A stretch of 64,000 nucleotides of DNA from Paenibacillus dendritiformis. GTDB lineage: Bacteria > Bacillota > Bacilli > Paenibacillales > Paenibacillaceae. The translations under genes were made by a program, and so were the position numbers. The stretch's first letter is position 1; the number at the start of each line of letters is the position of its first letter. Of this stretch, positions 9,507 through 17,353 are shown piece by piece. Under the pieces are notes generated by a model. That model was not told where the DNA came from. It did no database searches and saw only the letters and a program-made list of their open reading frames with translations. The stretch lies in NCBI RefSeq assembly GCF_945605565.1, contig NZ_OX216966.1:124001-188000 (forward strand). The letters run 5' to 3'.

Positions 9507-9530
9507 AAAAAACCCCGCCAAGGCGGGGCC
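9507..9530 (-). terminator. Rho-independent terminator after the EpuA-like gene
   Basis: The stem CCCCGCC/GGCGGGG with a tiny AA loop is followed on the minus strand by six U. It lies immediately after the stop of the gene at 9535-9939 and closes the mbl-flhO-flhP-epuA transcription unit. Confidence 0.9.
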
Positions 9531-9534
9531 AAAA

Positions 9535-9939
9535 TCAGGCAAACACCAGTTGAAACAGGTGTCTCCACGTATCAAAATTGAGCGCTTCCGCCACCGTGCC
9601 CTTACCTACGACGACGTATCCGGTAATCAACCCTGCAATCAGCGTCAAAACGCACGTCAGCGGAACAATAACCAGACGGACCAACCATTTGACCGAACTG
9701 CGCGACTTCTTTTTCGCCGTTCCGTTGGATTGTCCCTCTGTTCTCTCTGTATCATTACGGCGCTGCGGCTTGCGTGCGGTCGTCCGCTCCGCCGCTCCGC
9801 TATGCTGAGCCGGCCTCGGTGCATCCGCATTCCTTGGATCCCCCGGAACCGTCTCCTCTCCCCGTCTGCGCGCAATGCGCTGCAGCGAGATATCCTGCTG
9901 ATCCGGCTCGAAATCCGGCAGCCTCTTCTCGTCACTCAT
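9535..9939 (-). CDS. EpuA-like small membrane protein (annotated in some genomes as RNA polymerase subunit beta)
   Basis: The 134-residue protein has a hydrophilic, Arg/Glu-rich N-terminal region of about 80 residues. A single hydrophobic helix follows (about residues 86-110), then the conserved ending TWRHLFQLVFA typical of the EpuA family (PF11772). Databases often label this family as DNA-directed RNA polymerase subunit beta because of a fusion elsewhere, but nothing here resembles polymerase catalytic sequence. It is membrane-anchored with a cytoplasmic N-terminus. It follows flhP by 18 bp and ends at a strong terminator, so it is the last gene of the mbl-flhO-flhP operon. Function is unknown. 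Confidence 0.85.
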   Translation of the reverse strand: MSDEKRLPDFEPDQQDISLQRIARRRGEETVPGDPRNADAPRPAQHSGAAERTTARKPQRRNDTERTEGQSNGTAKKKSRSSVKWLVRLVIVPLTCVLTLIAGLITGYVVVGKGTVAEALNFDTWRHLFQLVFA

Positions 9940-9957
9940 TGCTATTCACCTGCTTCA

Positions 9958-10785
9958 TTACGCACGCAGACTATTGGCCAGCCCCCACATCGCATCACCC
10001 GACATCAATGCCCGCGAAGCCAACTGATAGGCCCGCTGCGCCTGAATCAATTCCGCCATCTCGTCCGCCATCGACACGTTCGATTCTTCCAGCATGCCCT
10101 GCATCACATAGACGTGAGGCGCATTCGGATCCGAACGATCCCCGGTCAGATTCAAGGTCTCCACGATCGTGTTCCGGTCGGCTCCCTGCGGTAGCACATA
10201 CAGATTATTCTCCGTCTGCACGAGCAGCTCCGGCTTCAATGGCCGGACAACCTTAATCTGTCCGAGCTCCTCGTCCGGTTCGCCTGTCTTCACGCCGAAC
10301 ACCCGGCCGGCCTCATCGATCTTCATCTCATAGCCTGCCGGAATGCGAATCTCCGTATCGTTCGTGCTCATGACGGGATGACCTTCAGCGGAAGTAAGAA
10401 TCCGTTCATCCCCATCTATTATATAATGGAAAGAACCTTCGCGCATCCATGCCGTGCCGGTTGGGGTCCCCACTTCGAATAAAGCGTTCCCCTGCAAGGC
10501 CACATCGGTGCTGACCCCGGTATGCTGCAGCGAGCCTTGGCTCATGTCGCGGCTCAGCCCGGTCAGCATGGAACCGTAGCCGAGCGTATATCCCATCGGA
10601 GTGACCCGCCCAGGCTGACGGAAGTCATCATTATGCTGCTGCACGTTCGTCAGCACGTCGGCGAAGGATGCCGTCTTGCGTTTGTAGCCCTTCGTATTCA
10701 AGTTCGCCACATTGTCCGCGATGATGTCCAGCTTCCGCTGAAGGCCATTCATCGAGACTGCAGCCGCTATCATCGTCTGATTCAT
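9958..10785 (-). CDS. flhP: Flagellar hook-basal body rod protein FlhP (FlgF/FlgG family)
   Basis: This 275-residue rod or hook-basal body protein is of the FlgF/FlgG/FlgE type. The N-terminus has the family heptad region with DIIADNVANLNTKGYKR. The C-terminus has the matching VSMADEMAELIQAQRAYQ coiled-coil helix, which assembles with neighbouring subunits in the axial structure. B. subtilis flhO and flhP are likewise placed after mbl, away from the main fla/che operon, and this arrangement is kept here. The start ATG has GGGAGGAA six bases upstream, and the gene follows flhO by 21 bp. Confidence 0.93.
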   Translation of the reverse strand: MNQTMIAAAVSMNGLQRKLDIIADNVANLNTKGYKRKTASFADVLTNVQQHNDDFRQPGRVTPMGYTLGYGSMLTGLSRDMSQGSLQHTGVSTDVALQGNALFEVGTPTGTAWMREGSFHYIIDGDERILTSAEGHPVMSTNDTEIRIPAGYEMKIDEAGRVFGVKTGEPDEELGQIKVVRPLKPELLVQTENNLYVLPQGADRNTIVETLNLTGDRSDPNAPHVYVMQGMLEESNVSMADEMAELIQAQRAYQLASRALMSGDAMWGLANSLRA

Positions 10786-10806
10786 GTCGTTCCTCCCGCC
10801 CTGGCG

Positions 10807-11673
10807 TTAGACTCGGCCCACTTCATTGACCGTCTTGTCCAGCGTTCTGTCATAGAACTGCACAACCTTCTGATTCGCTTCATAGGCACGGTATGCCGTC
10901 ATCATATCCACCATCGATTGTGCCGGATCCACGTTGGAACGCTCCACCACGCCTTGGCGAACCTCCACGGCATCGCCTGCGGCCACCGGGGTCCCCTGGG
11001 CAGCGCCCTGCTGCAGCCGGAAGCGGCCATTGCCGGCCCGAAGCAGATCATTCGGATTGTCGATGCGGCTAATCAGCAGCTCCCCGCCTGCGATCGGCGT
11101 GCGGGTCCGGGTATCGATCAGTTGGCCCTCTCCGTTCACCTGGATGAACTCCAGAGGTTGTCCATTCTCCAGGACGATCGGCGCATTATTGCGGTTCAGC
11201 ACCAATGAACCATCCGACGTCACCAGTTCATTTTGCTCATTCACATGAAAACGGCCGTCACGGGTATACATGATCTCATCCCCGGCCTGCACCGTAAAAA
11301 AAGCTTCCGGCTGGAATACAGGATTGCCGTTCGCATCCTGGCCCTTGCCCGTCGCATCGAAGGTAACGCCCGGCACCTGGATATTAGAGAGCAGCGCGAA
11401 GTCGCCCGGCTGCTTCGTCTCCATCAGCTCGCCCTGCATGAAGATCAAGCGGCTCTCTTCAGCGAATACGCCCGTGTTCAACCGGCCGATCGTCTGGCCT
11501 TGGGCCGGATCGTTGCCCATCAAGGTCAGCAGCATCTCAGGAAAGGAGCGGCTTACTTCGGTAACCGCCTTATAACCTGGCGTCTGCAGGTTAGCCACGT
11601 TATTCGTCACTGTGTCATGCCGGCGCTGCTGGGTAACCATACCCGAAGCAGCAGTGTATAATCCTCTAATCAT
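10807..11673 (-). CDS. flhO: Flagellar hook-basal body rod protein FlhO (FlgF/FlgG family)
   Basis: The 288-residue axial protein begins MIRGLYTAASGM, the standard opening of FlgF/FlgG-type rod proteins, followed by TVTNNVANLQTPGYKA. It ends with SMVDMMTAYRAYEANQKV and VNEVGRV, the C-terminal helix of the family. The open frame reaches 11700, but the ATG at 11673 is preceded by GGGAGGAG and matches the family start. It lies 45 bp downstream of mbl, with flhP next. It is exported by the flagellar type III apparatus, without a cleaved signal. Confidence 0.94.
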   Translation of the reverse strand: MIRGLYTAASGMVTQQRRHDTVTNNVANLQTPGYKAVTEVSRSFPEMLLTLMGNDPAQGQTIGRLNTGVFAEESRLIFMQGELMETKQPGDFALLSNIQVPGVTFDATGKGQDANGNPVFQPEAFFTVQAGDEIMYTRDGRFHVNEQNELVTSDGSLVLNRNNAPIVLENGQPLEFIQVNGEGQLIDTRTRTPIAGGELLISRIDNPNDLLRAGNGRFRLQQGAAQGTPVAAGDAVEVRQGVVERSNVDPAQSMVDMMTAYRAYEANQKVVQFYDRTLDKTVNEVGRV

Positions 11674-11718
11674 GGAAGCTCCTCCCGTAACTGTAGACAA
11701 TATACCTTGTATATCGGA

Positions 11719-12726
11719 TTATACGAACCGTTTCTTAATGACTTTATCCAAATTATCGAGCATCATGCCCGTTCCCTTGACGACGCAATGCATCGGATCT
11801 TCCGCGATCAGCACTGGAACCTTCAGCTCCTCGGCCAGCAGCTCATCCAATCCGTCCATCAGGGCGCCTCCCCCGGTCAGAATCACGCCGCGATCGATAA
11901 TATCCGCCGACAATTCCGGCGGTGTCCGTTCCAATACCGATTTGGCGGCTGCCACAATAGAGGAGATCGGATCCCATAAGGCTTCACGCACTTCGTTCGA
12001 CGTGATTGTCACCGTATATGGCAGGCCGGATACCATGTCGCGGCCCCGAATATCCATCTCGCGCTCATTGCCGGATCCCGACGGGCGAACCGTACCGATG
12101 TTCACCTTAATGTCTTCGGAGGTGCGCTCCCCGATCAGCAGCTTGTACTTCTGCTTGATGTAGCGCATAATCGCGTCGTCGAACTTGTCCCCCGCGACTT
12201 TAATAGAAGAGGCGGTCACGACATCCCCCATGGACAACACGGCCACGTCGGTCGTTCCGCCACCGATGTCAACGACCATATTGCCGCTCGGCTGGAATAT
12301 ATCCATACCTGCGCCAATCGCCGCCGCCTTCGGCTCCTCTTCCAAAAATACTTCCTTCGCGCCGCTCCGCTCGGCCGCTTCGCGGATCGCTTTCTGCTCA
12401 ACCGAGGTAATGTTCGTCGGGGCGCAAATCAGAATCCGTGGATGCGAGTACCATTTGCGGCCGCCGACGCGTGAGATGAAATGCTTCAGCATCGTTTCCG
12501 TAATTTCAAAATCGGCAATGACGCCGTCCTTTAAGGGACGGATCGGCACAATATTGCCCGGAGTCCGTCCAACCATTCTTCTCGCTTCTTCCCCAACGGC
12601 AAGCACACGCTTGGCATCGCTCTCAATCGCCACGACGGCCGGCTCGTCGAGCACAACCCCCTTTCCCTTGACATGGATCAGAACGTTCGCCGTTCCTAAG
12701 TCGATTCCGATATCCTTGCTTAGCAT
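11719..12726 (-). CDS. mbl: Rod-shape actin homologue Mbl (MreB family)
   Basis: Mbl is an ATP-binding actin-like protein that directs lateral wall synthesis at the membrane. The opening MLSKDIGIDLGTANVLIHVKG is almost the textbook Mbl start. Phosphate-binding loops DIGGGTTDVAV and GGGALMDGLDELLA are present, as are GRTPGNIVPIRPLKDGVIADF and LICAPTNITSVEQKAI. The length of 335 is normal. The frame extends to an ATG at 12750 with no ribosome site. The ATG at 12726 has GGAGG 11 bases upstream and fits the family. The position after spoIIID and before flhO is the same as in B. subtilis. Confidence 0.96.
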   Translation of the reverse strand: MLSKDIGIDLGTANVLIHVKGKGVVLDEPAVVAIESDAKRVLAVGEEARRMVGRTPGNIVPIRPLKDGVIADFEITETMLKHFISRVGGRKWYSHPRILICAPTNITSVEQKAIREAAERSGAKEVFLEEEPKAAAIGAGMDIFQPSGNMVVDIGGGTTDVAVLSMGDVVTASSIKVAGDKFDDAIMRYIKQKYKLLIGERTSEDIKVNIGTVRPSGSGNEREMDIRGRDMVSGLPYTVTITSNEVREALWDPISSIVAAAKSVLERTPPELSADIIDRGVILTGGGALMDGLDELLAEELKVPVLIAEDPMHCVVKGTGMMLDNLDKVIKKRFV

Positions 12727-12927
12727 AAGTTCAAGAGCCTCCACATTCATTTTTCAACTGATTTTCGATGAAATCCGACCGATTCCTGCAAAATATTTAC
12801 TCATCGTTTACCATATCATACTAATAGCGCTGGATTCAATGAAAGAATGAAGGAGGATCTGTCTTATTCGGAACAAGGCCAGGAGGCGATACGATCCGGC
12901 GGCGATTCGCATGTTCGGAACTGCCGG

Positions 12928-13215
12928 CTAGGACTTGCCTGCCGTCATCACTTCACGTTTTTTTGAACTCGATTTCTTGTATTTGATCTTCGTCGCTTCC
13001 CCTCCCCGCAGATGGCGCACGGATTTATGGTACTCGAGAATGTGCTTCACCTGGTCCGCCAAATCGGGATTAATTTCGGGCAGCCGTTCGGTCAGATCTT
13101 TGTGTACCGTGCTCTTGGATACGCCGAACTCTTTGGCGATAGTGCGAACCGTATGCTTGGTCTCGACGATGCAGCGGCCGATTTTTATGGTCCGTTCTTT
13201 GATGTAATCGTGCAC
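12928..13215 (-). CDS. spoIIID: Sporulation transcription factor SpoIIID
   Basis: SpoIIID is a small helix-turn-helix regulator that acts in the mother cell during sporulation, turning off early and activating late sigma-E genes. The 95 residues open HDYIKERTIKIGRCIVETKHTV. They contain the recognition region IAKEFGVSKSTVHKDL (about residues 26-41), then LPEINPDLA and HLRGGEATKIKYKK, all conserved in the family. The start is a GTG at 13215 with GGGAGG seven bases upstream; the frame stays open far upstream, but that part is not SpoIIID. It ends with a basic tail. A sigma-E-like promoter is visible just upstream. Confidence 0.97.
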   Translation of the reverse strand: MHDYIKERTIKIGRCIVETKHTVRTIAKEFGVSKSTVHKDLTERLPEINPDLADQVKHILEYHKSVRHLRGGEATKIKYKKSSSKKREVMTAGKS

Positions 13216-13249
13216 GTTCCCGCCTCCCTCTACTCGGTTTAATTGGTAC

Positions 13250-13277
13250 ATTATATGAGTAGGTCGCACACTTATGC
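13250..13277 (-). promoter_or_regulatory. Putative sigma-E promoter of spoIIID
   Basis: On the minus strand GCATAAG (13271-13277), a 13-nt spacer and CATATAAT (13250-13257) resemble the sigma-E elements (-35 with ATA, -10 CATACAnT). The expected start lies about 28 bases before the GTG. spoIIID is sigma-E-dependent in B. subtilis. The match is by eye. Confidence 0.5.
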
Positions 13278-13513
13278 GTTGTTGAACAGCGTGACAAGCC
13301 TGGCTTAACCGATAAATTTGACAAGACGGGGAGAAGAGGCCCGGGAGACGCGGGCGGAACGTAGACGCTTGTCCTGTGCAAAAATGGCGATGCGATGCGG
13401 AAAAATTGGAAGCCGAAGGCCGTACGGAAGCGATCTCAGGAAGGCTGTCCACCGAAATAGAACCATCTGAAAAAAATTTAATCCAGGCTGTCCCACTCCA
13501 TCCACTGGAACGG

Positions 13514-13544
13514 CAAAAGGCGGAAGCATATTCGCTTCCGCCTT
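13514..13544 (-). terminator. Rho-independent terminator after spoIIQ
   Basis: AAGGCGGAAGC pairs with GCTTCCGCCTT around a short AT-rich loop. A UUUU run follows on the minus strand, about 20 bases past the spoIIQ stop. Confidence 0.85.
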
Positions 13545-13564
13545 CTTTCGGAGAGTGGAGAAGA

Positions 13565-14347
13565 TTAGTTTTTCGCCAACAGACTGGTCGGATTAACCGG
13601 CTTGTTATTGTCGTACACTTCAAAATGCACGTGCACGCCCAATGCCTTCTCCAGCTCGCTGCGCCCGGCCGTTCCAAGCGTGTCGCCCTTCTTGACCGTA
13701 TCGCCTTTCGCGACTTTGACATCTGCCAGACTCTGATAGACTGTCTTCATGCCCCCGCCGTGATCCACTTCCACGACGAAGCCATTTTTCGGATGCTGCT
13801 CTGCCCGGGTGACTTTACCGCTCATGGCAGACAGGACGTCGAACGATTTCTGATCCTTGCGGGCCAGGTCGATTCCTACATTCGGCGTGAAGGTCTGTTC
13901 GAACTCTATCAGCGCCGCCGCTTGCTCTTCCTTGCTGGCCGTCTCGTCATAGAAGGACATGACGACGTCTACTTCTTGCGCGTCTTTGACCGGCCAGCCC
14001 AACGTCTCGTTGGATGCGACCACTTCGACCGCGTCTTCGTTGACCGTTCCCTCCGCCTGTGTTCCGGAATCTACCACCGTCTGATCGACCTGCGCCGTCT
14101 CCGCGTTCGGGTCGAGCGGCCGGTTCATATCCTGGTAGACCCACACTAACGTTAGGATGATTGCTGCTGCGGCCATGTACAAAGCAGGAAAGACCCATCG
14201 CTTGGACAACAGCTTTCTCCATGTGGAAGTGTGAACCGCCTGCGCTCCCTGGATTGGTTTGGAAGCTTCCGGCGTGTTCGCTGCATTGTTAGCCGATGAA
14301 CTGGTTGTGGATTTGTTTTTCGAGTTGTTTTGGTTTTGTTCACTCAT
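13565..14347 (-). CDS. spoIIQ: SpoIIQ-like M23-family (LytM) sporulation protein
   Basis: SpoIIQ is the forespore half of the SpoIIIAH-SpoIIQ engulfment channel. The 260-residue protein has a hydrophilic Asn/Ser-rich cytoplasmic head, one membrane helix (about residues 51-71), a linker, and a C-terminal LytM domain (about 145-255). The HxH motif is present (HVHFEVY, His239/His241). The first metal-binding His of HxxxD is replaced by Asn156 in NVGID, so zinc binding and peptidase activity are probably lost, as in B. subtilis SpoIIQ. It lies between spoIID and spoIIID, has GAGGTGA before the ATG, and has a sigma-F-type promoter. Confidence 0.92.
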   Translation of the reverse strand: MSEQNQNNSKNKSTTSSSANNAANTPEASKPIQGAQAVHTSTWRKLLSKRWVFPALYMAAAAIILTLVWVYQDMNRPLDPNAETAQVDQTVVDSGTQAEGTVNEDAVEVVASNETLGWPVKDAQEVDVVMSFYDETASKEEQAAALIEFEQTFTPNVGIDLARKDQKSFDVLSAMSGKVTRAEQHPKNGFVVEVDHGGGMKTVYQSLADVKVAKGDTVKKGDTLGTAGRSELEKALGVHVHFEVYDNNKPVNPTSLLAKN

Positions 14348-14367
14348 TTGTGATCACCTCAGTAACC

Positions 14368-14395
14368 ATTGTTACCGGGGCTATCGCTTTTATAC
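14368..14395 (-). promoter_or_regulatory. Putative sigma-F promoter of spoIIQ
   Basis: Minus strand: GTATA (14391-14395), 14-nt spacer, GGTAACAAT (14368-14376). This matches the sigma-F pattern GyATA and GGnnAnAnT. It ends just upstream of the ribosome site. The spoIIR promoter in this window has the same spacing. Confidence 0.65.
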
Positions 14396-14431
14396 GTGCA
14401 AGTTTGCTAATTTTTTAGATTCATAGTTCTC

Positions 14432-15595
14432 TTACGAGGAAGGCGGCCCGGCTGCAGTTAGTAACTTCGAAGCTTTGTCCAACTTCACCCCTGTATAATA
14501 GTAGGTCAATATCCGCTTGGCCGCCGCTCCCTGCTTCGCCATGCCCTGCGCCCCATACTGGCTCATGCCGACGCCGTGGCCATAGCCGTATGTCGTAATG
14601 CGCAGCTTGTCACCGTCCCGCTCCCAATCAAACGCGCTCGAACGCAGATTCAACTTCTCACGGATATCCCGGCCGCTGAAGCGCTTCGATCCGAATTGAA
14701 CCTCCTCCACCCGCTTCCCCGCCGTGCGGGACAGGATGCGCACATCTGCCGCCAGCCCGCCTCCAGCCACTGTGTCCGAGGACGGGCTCCCCGATCCGCC
14801 TCCGCCCTGCCGCGAGGCTTGGGCGAGACCCGGTACCGCCGCCGGAGTCAGGCCGAGCTTATCCAGGACTTCGTTCAGCGGCAGCTCCACCGTCTCGGCG
14901 TACCGGGGAGACTCGGCCTGATCCCAAGGGCTGGGCACGCTCTTCAAGTAGGGAACGGGATTCTTCCAATAATCCTCGGCATTCTCGGTATAGCCGTTGC
15001 TCGTCGAGAAGAAGGCGGCCATAATCGGCTCCCCTTGATAGGTAATCACTTGATCCCGCGTCTCATTGACGGCCTGGTTGAGCTTTACGATCGTATGCTT
15101 CGGCCGCTTCGCCAACTCAGCCAGCGGGATATACGCCTGATGGGCGACGGTATCCGTCACGTCAGCCCCCTCGGGGACGCCAGCGGTGTCGCCCGCCCGA
15201 AGGCGGCGCACGATATACGTGCGGGCGGCGATCGCCTGCGCCTTCAGCGCCTCGAGCTCGAAGTCGGCCGGCATCTCTGCCGCCAGGACGCCGCGCACGT
15301 ATTGCTCCAGCGGGACATTCTCTATCTTGCGCGCATTCGCTAGATAGACGCGCACTTCCGTCCCGCCCTCGGGCGTGCCCGTCATGGCCGGCGGCGGGCC
15401 GGGACCGGTCTCCGCGGCGGGCGGCCGATCCGCCAGCCGGTCTACCAGCCCGAGCGGCAGCAGCACCGCCAGGACCATCAGGCCCGCCGCCCATAGGATA
15501 GCTCGTCCCAGCATGTCGTTCCCCCGGGATGATCGTCTTGCCCCGGAACCGCCCTTCCACCGCTTGGCAGACATTCGTGTCGGCAGCATGGTCAT
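14432..15595 (-). CDS. spoIID: Stage II sporulation protein D (peptidoglycan lytic transglycosylase)
   Basis: SpoIID cleaves glycan strands in the engulfing mother-cell membrane complex (SpoIID/M/P). The 387-residue protein has a basic N-terminus, one membrane helix (about residues 29-50) and the SpoIID domain. The catalytic-type Glu107 is in VLAAEMPADFE. AIAARTYIVRR, FFSTSNGYTENAEDYW and the C-terminal GYGHGVGMSQYGAQGMA are diagnostic. A Gly/Ser-rich low-complexity stretch (about residues 263-280) interrupts the domain. The start ATG has GGAGAG at a good distance. It lies between murA and spoIIQ as in B. subtilis. Confidence 0.95.
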   Translation of the reverse strand: MTMLPTRMSAKRWKGGSGARRSSRGNDMLGRAILWAAGLMVLAVLLPLGLVDRLADRPPAAETGPGPPPAMTGTPEGGTEVRVYLANARKIENVPLEQYVRGVLAAEMPADFELEALKAQAIAARTYIVRRLRAGDTAGVPEGADVTDTVAHQAYIPLAELAKRPKHTIVKLNQAVNETRDQVITYQGEPIMAAFFSTSNGYTENAEDYWKNPVPYLKSVPSPWDQAESPRYAETVELPLNEVLDKLGLTPAAVPGLAQASRQGGGGSGSPSSDTVAGGGLAADVRILSRTAGKRVEEVQFGSKRFSGRDIREKLNLRSSAFDWERDGDKLRITTYGYGHGVGMSQYGAQGMAKQGAAAKRILTYYYTGVKLDKASKLLTAAGPPSS

Positions 15596-15989
15596 AAATT
15601 CTCTCTCCTTATCCTCCCGCTGGATCCCTCTTTCTATGAACCCGGTATAGAGGGAAGGGGGTAATCTACTTCCATCCTATGCTTTTTTGAGAGACGAAAG
15701 AACCGGAATCTGACAAGCTCTCTCCGCAGCCTGCCGTGGAACGACATCGGTTACAGGCTATCCGTATCTATAGTATTATCCCTTTCTCGTATTCATTTTT
15801 GAATGGCCCCGGTCGATATGATGTACAGCAGCATGCTCAAGAAATCGAAGGTTTCCGCACCAGATTGGAAGGGGAACGCACCACTCGCCACCGCATCTTC
15901 TGTCCCGCTTCTTCGTTAATAGCAGCCGACTTTTTGAACAGCCGCTTGCAGGAAAGGAAAAATCATGTGGAGAAGGGGATGGAGATGCA
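15596..15989. other. Intergenic region between spoIID and a plus-strand gene
   Basis: This 394-bp divergent gap must hold the promoters of spoIID (minus) and of the gene at 15990 (plus). I could not find a convincing promoter match for either, and I see no hairpin with a U-run or repeat. Confidence 0.5.
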
Positions 15990-16448
15990 ATGAAGGCATC
16001 CATTTCATTGGACGGCTTTGAAGGACAGGAAGTGGAAGTGAAGGCCAATGGCTTGGGCAAGCCGCGGCTGTTCATTAACCGGCAGCCGGTGCCGGTCGGC
16101 AAAAAGGGCCGGATGACGCTCCGGCGCAATGACGGAACGGAAGCGATCGCGACATGGAAGAACAGCGTCATCGGGGATCTCCCGAAGCTGGTTGTAGACG
16201 GGAACGTTATTGAGTTGGCGAAGCCTGCGCCATGGTATGTCAAGCTATGGTGTGTCTTGCCGCTCGTGCTTATCTTCGTCGGCGGAGTGATCGGCGGCGC
16301 CCTCGGCGGAATAGGGGCGATAGCCAACTTCGCCGTTTTCCGGACGCAGCTTCCCGCCATGGCCAAATACATGACAACGCTGCTTATGACGATCGCTTGT
16401 GCCGCCGGATGGTGGATGCTCGCCATGATGGCAGCCGGCCGACTGTAA
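15990..16448 (+). CDS. Small membrane protein of unknown function
   Basis: The 152-residue protein is one of only two likely plus-strand genes in the window. The ATG is preceded by AGGGGATGGAG, a usable ribosome site. The first about 75 residues are soluble, with a beta-rich pattern that reads like a small PH-like or SH3-like domain. Two membrane helices follow (about residues 83-115, Gly-rich with GGVIGGALGG, and about 125-148). No known family was recognised. It faces the murA terminator across the repeat region. The Gly-rich first helix and the soluble N-domain are the only functional hints. Confidence 0.65.
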   Translation: MKASISLDGFEGQEVEVKANGLGKPRLFINRQPVPVGKKGRMTLRRNDGTEAIATWKNSVIGDLPKLVVDGNVIELAKPAPWYVKLWCVLPLVLIFVGGVIGGALGGIGAIANFAVFRTQLPAMAKYMTTLLMTIACAAGWWMLAMMAAGRL

Positions 16449-16596
16449 GGAATAACAGGAGGAAGCTGCGCATAAACACAGCAAGGGACTGTGCCATATT
16501 CATGAATACGGTCGCAGGGGCAAGAGGGGACAACAGAGAATGTGGAGGCGGGAAAGACGGGGGCGGGGGAAGCGGAGGAAGATGGATGGGGGAGCG

Positions 16597-17080
16597 AAAT
16601 CCTGCGTTTATCAGGCGGTTGAGAACGTCCAAGGGATTGTGTGGCGCTTCATTTTTTATGTGGCGGATCTCGTCTCTCCGTAGAAAAAATCAATGTAAAA
16701 CGCTATCGGTCCAATTCTGAGTAGGAAAATGGACAATCTCTACCCCTTCGTGAAAAACAGGGGGGTTCTAACAGCCTGAAAACTGCATGATTTCTCCAGA
16801 CACGCCTAATCGGTAAGCGAAATCCTGCGTAAATACAGCAATTCGATATGGACGACTTTACCAGAAAGGGAATCCTGCAAAACGGCAGGAATTTCACCCC
16901 TTTTCGCTTCGATTTGAAGCAAAAGGGCCTAAAATGATGTAGATTTGCAGCAATTCCTTGGGATGTGGACTCATTGAGCCGAAATTCCTGTAAAATAGCA
17001 GCAATTCCCTCCACACGTTCAAGCCCCAGGAGGCAACGATGCCTCTGGAAGGCAATGATGCCCCCAGGATCCGACGCGGT
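16597..17080. repeat. Intergenic repeat copy 1 (inverted relative to 55758-56368)
   Basis: Read on the minus strand, this segment matches 55758-56368 almost throughout. It starts ACCGCGTCGGATCC, continues through GAACGTGTGGAGGGAATTGC and GGTAAAGTCGTCCATATCGA, and ends near CTACGGAGAGACGAGATCC and AATCCCTTGGAC. It carries no convincing ORF and no transposase. It contains several short palindromic boxes of the type CCTGC-n5-GCAGG (for example at 16868-16893). It occupies most of the 905-bp gap between the plus-strand gene at 15990 and murA. The part 16449-16596 is purine-rich and resembles 59166-59290. Confidence 0.85.
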
Positions 17081-17196
17081 CTCTTGGATCCCGTAAAATC
17101 AGGCCGTTAAGAAGCCTATGGCAATTTTTGCAACTTCATTTTTTTATATGGTGGACCTCTGCATTCTCGCAGTTATTTCGGCAAGTCGAGTTGTGA

Positions 17197-17247
17197 GAAA
17201 AAGGGGGCTGTCTCACTGTAGCTAAAAGCTACTTATGGGACAGCCCC
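17197..17247 (-). terminator. Terminator hairpin after murA, GGGGCTGTC family
   Basis: GGGGCTGTC (17204-17212) pairs with GACAGCCCC (17239-17247), and GTAGC/GCTAC form an inner arm. The minus strand continues into UUUUU. It lies about 105 bases past the murA stop. A hairpin with the same outer arms occurs at 59497-59540. Confidence 0.8.
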
Positions 17248-17353
17248 TTCATGACGTCTGGTTCCGCCGCATCCGATTCTGTGCCGGGGCGAATCTCAGT
17301 CCGTATCGTATATTCAAGCTATTACTGTAAGGAGAGCGAAGCGGACATCCGGC

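Noticed and set aside
13216..13722. Upstream extension of the spoIIID frame to 264 codons
   Set aside because: The extra part overlaps spoIIQ on the same strand and has no family match. The GTG at 13215 with GGGAGG gives the normal SpoIIID.
15776..16426. 216-codon minus-strand frame opposite the gene at 15990
   Set aside because: It has no ribosome site, an odd Ser/Pro-rich composition and no domain. The plus-strand frame has a ribosome site and clear membrane helices.
16449..17353. Remnant insertion sequence in the gap before murA
   Set aside because: No transposase fragment or terminal inverted repeats were found. The segment is better described as a non-coding repeat shared with 55758-56368.
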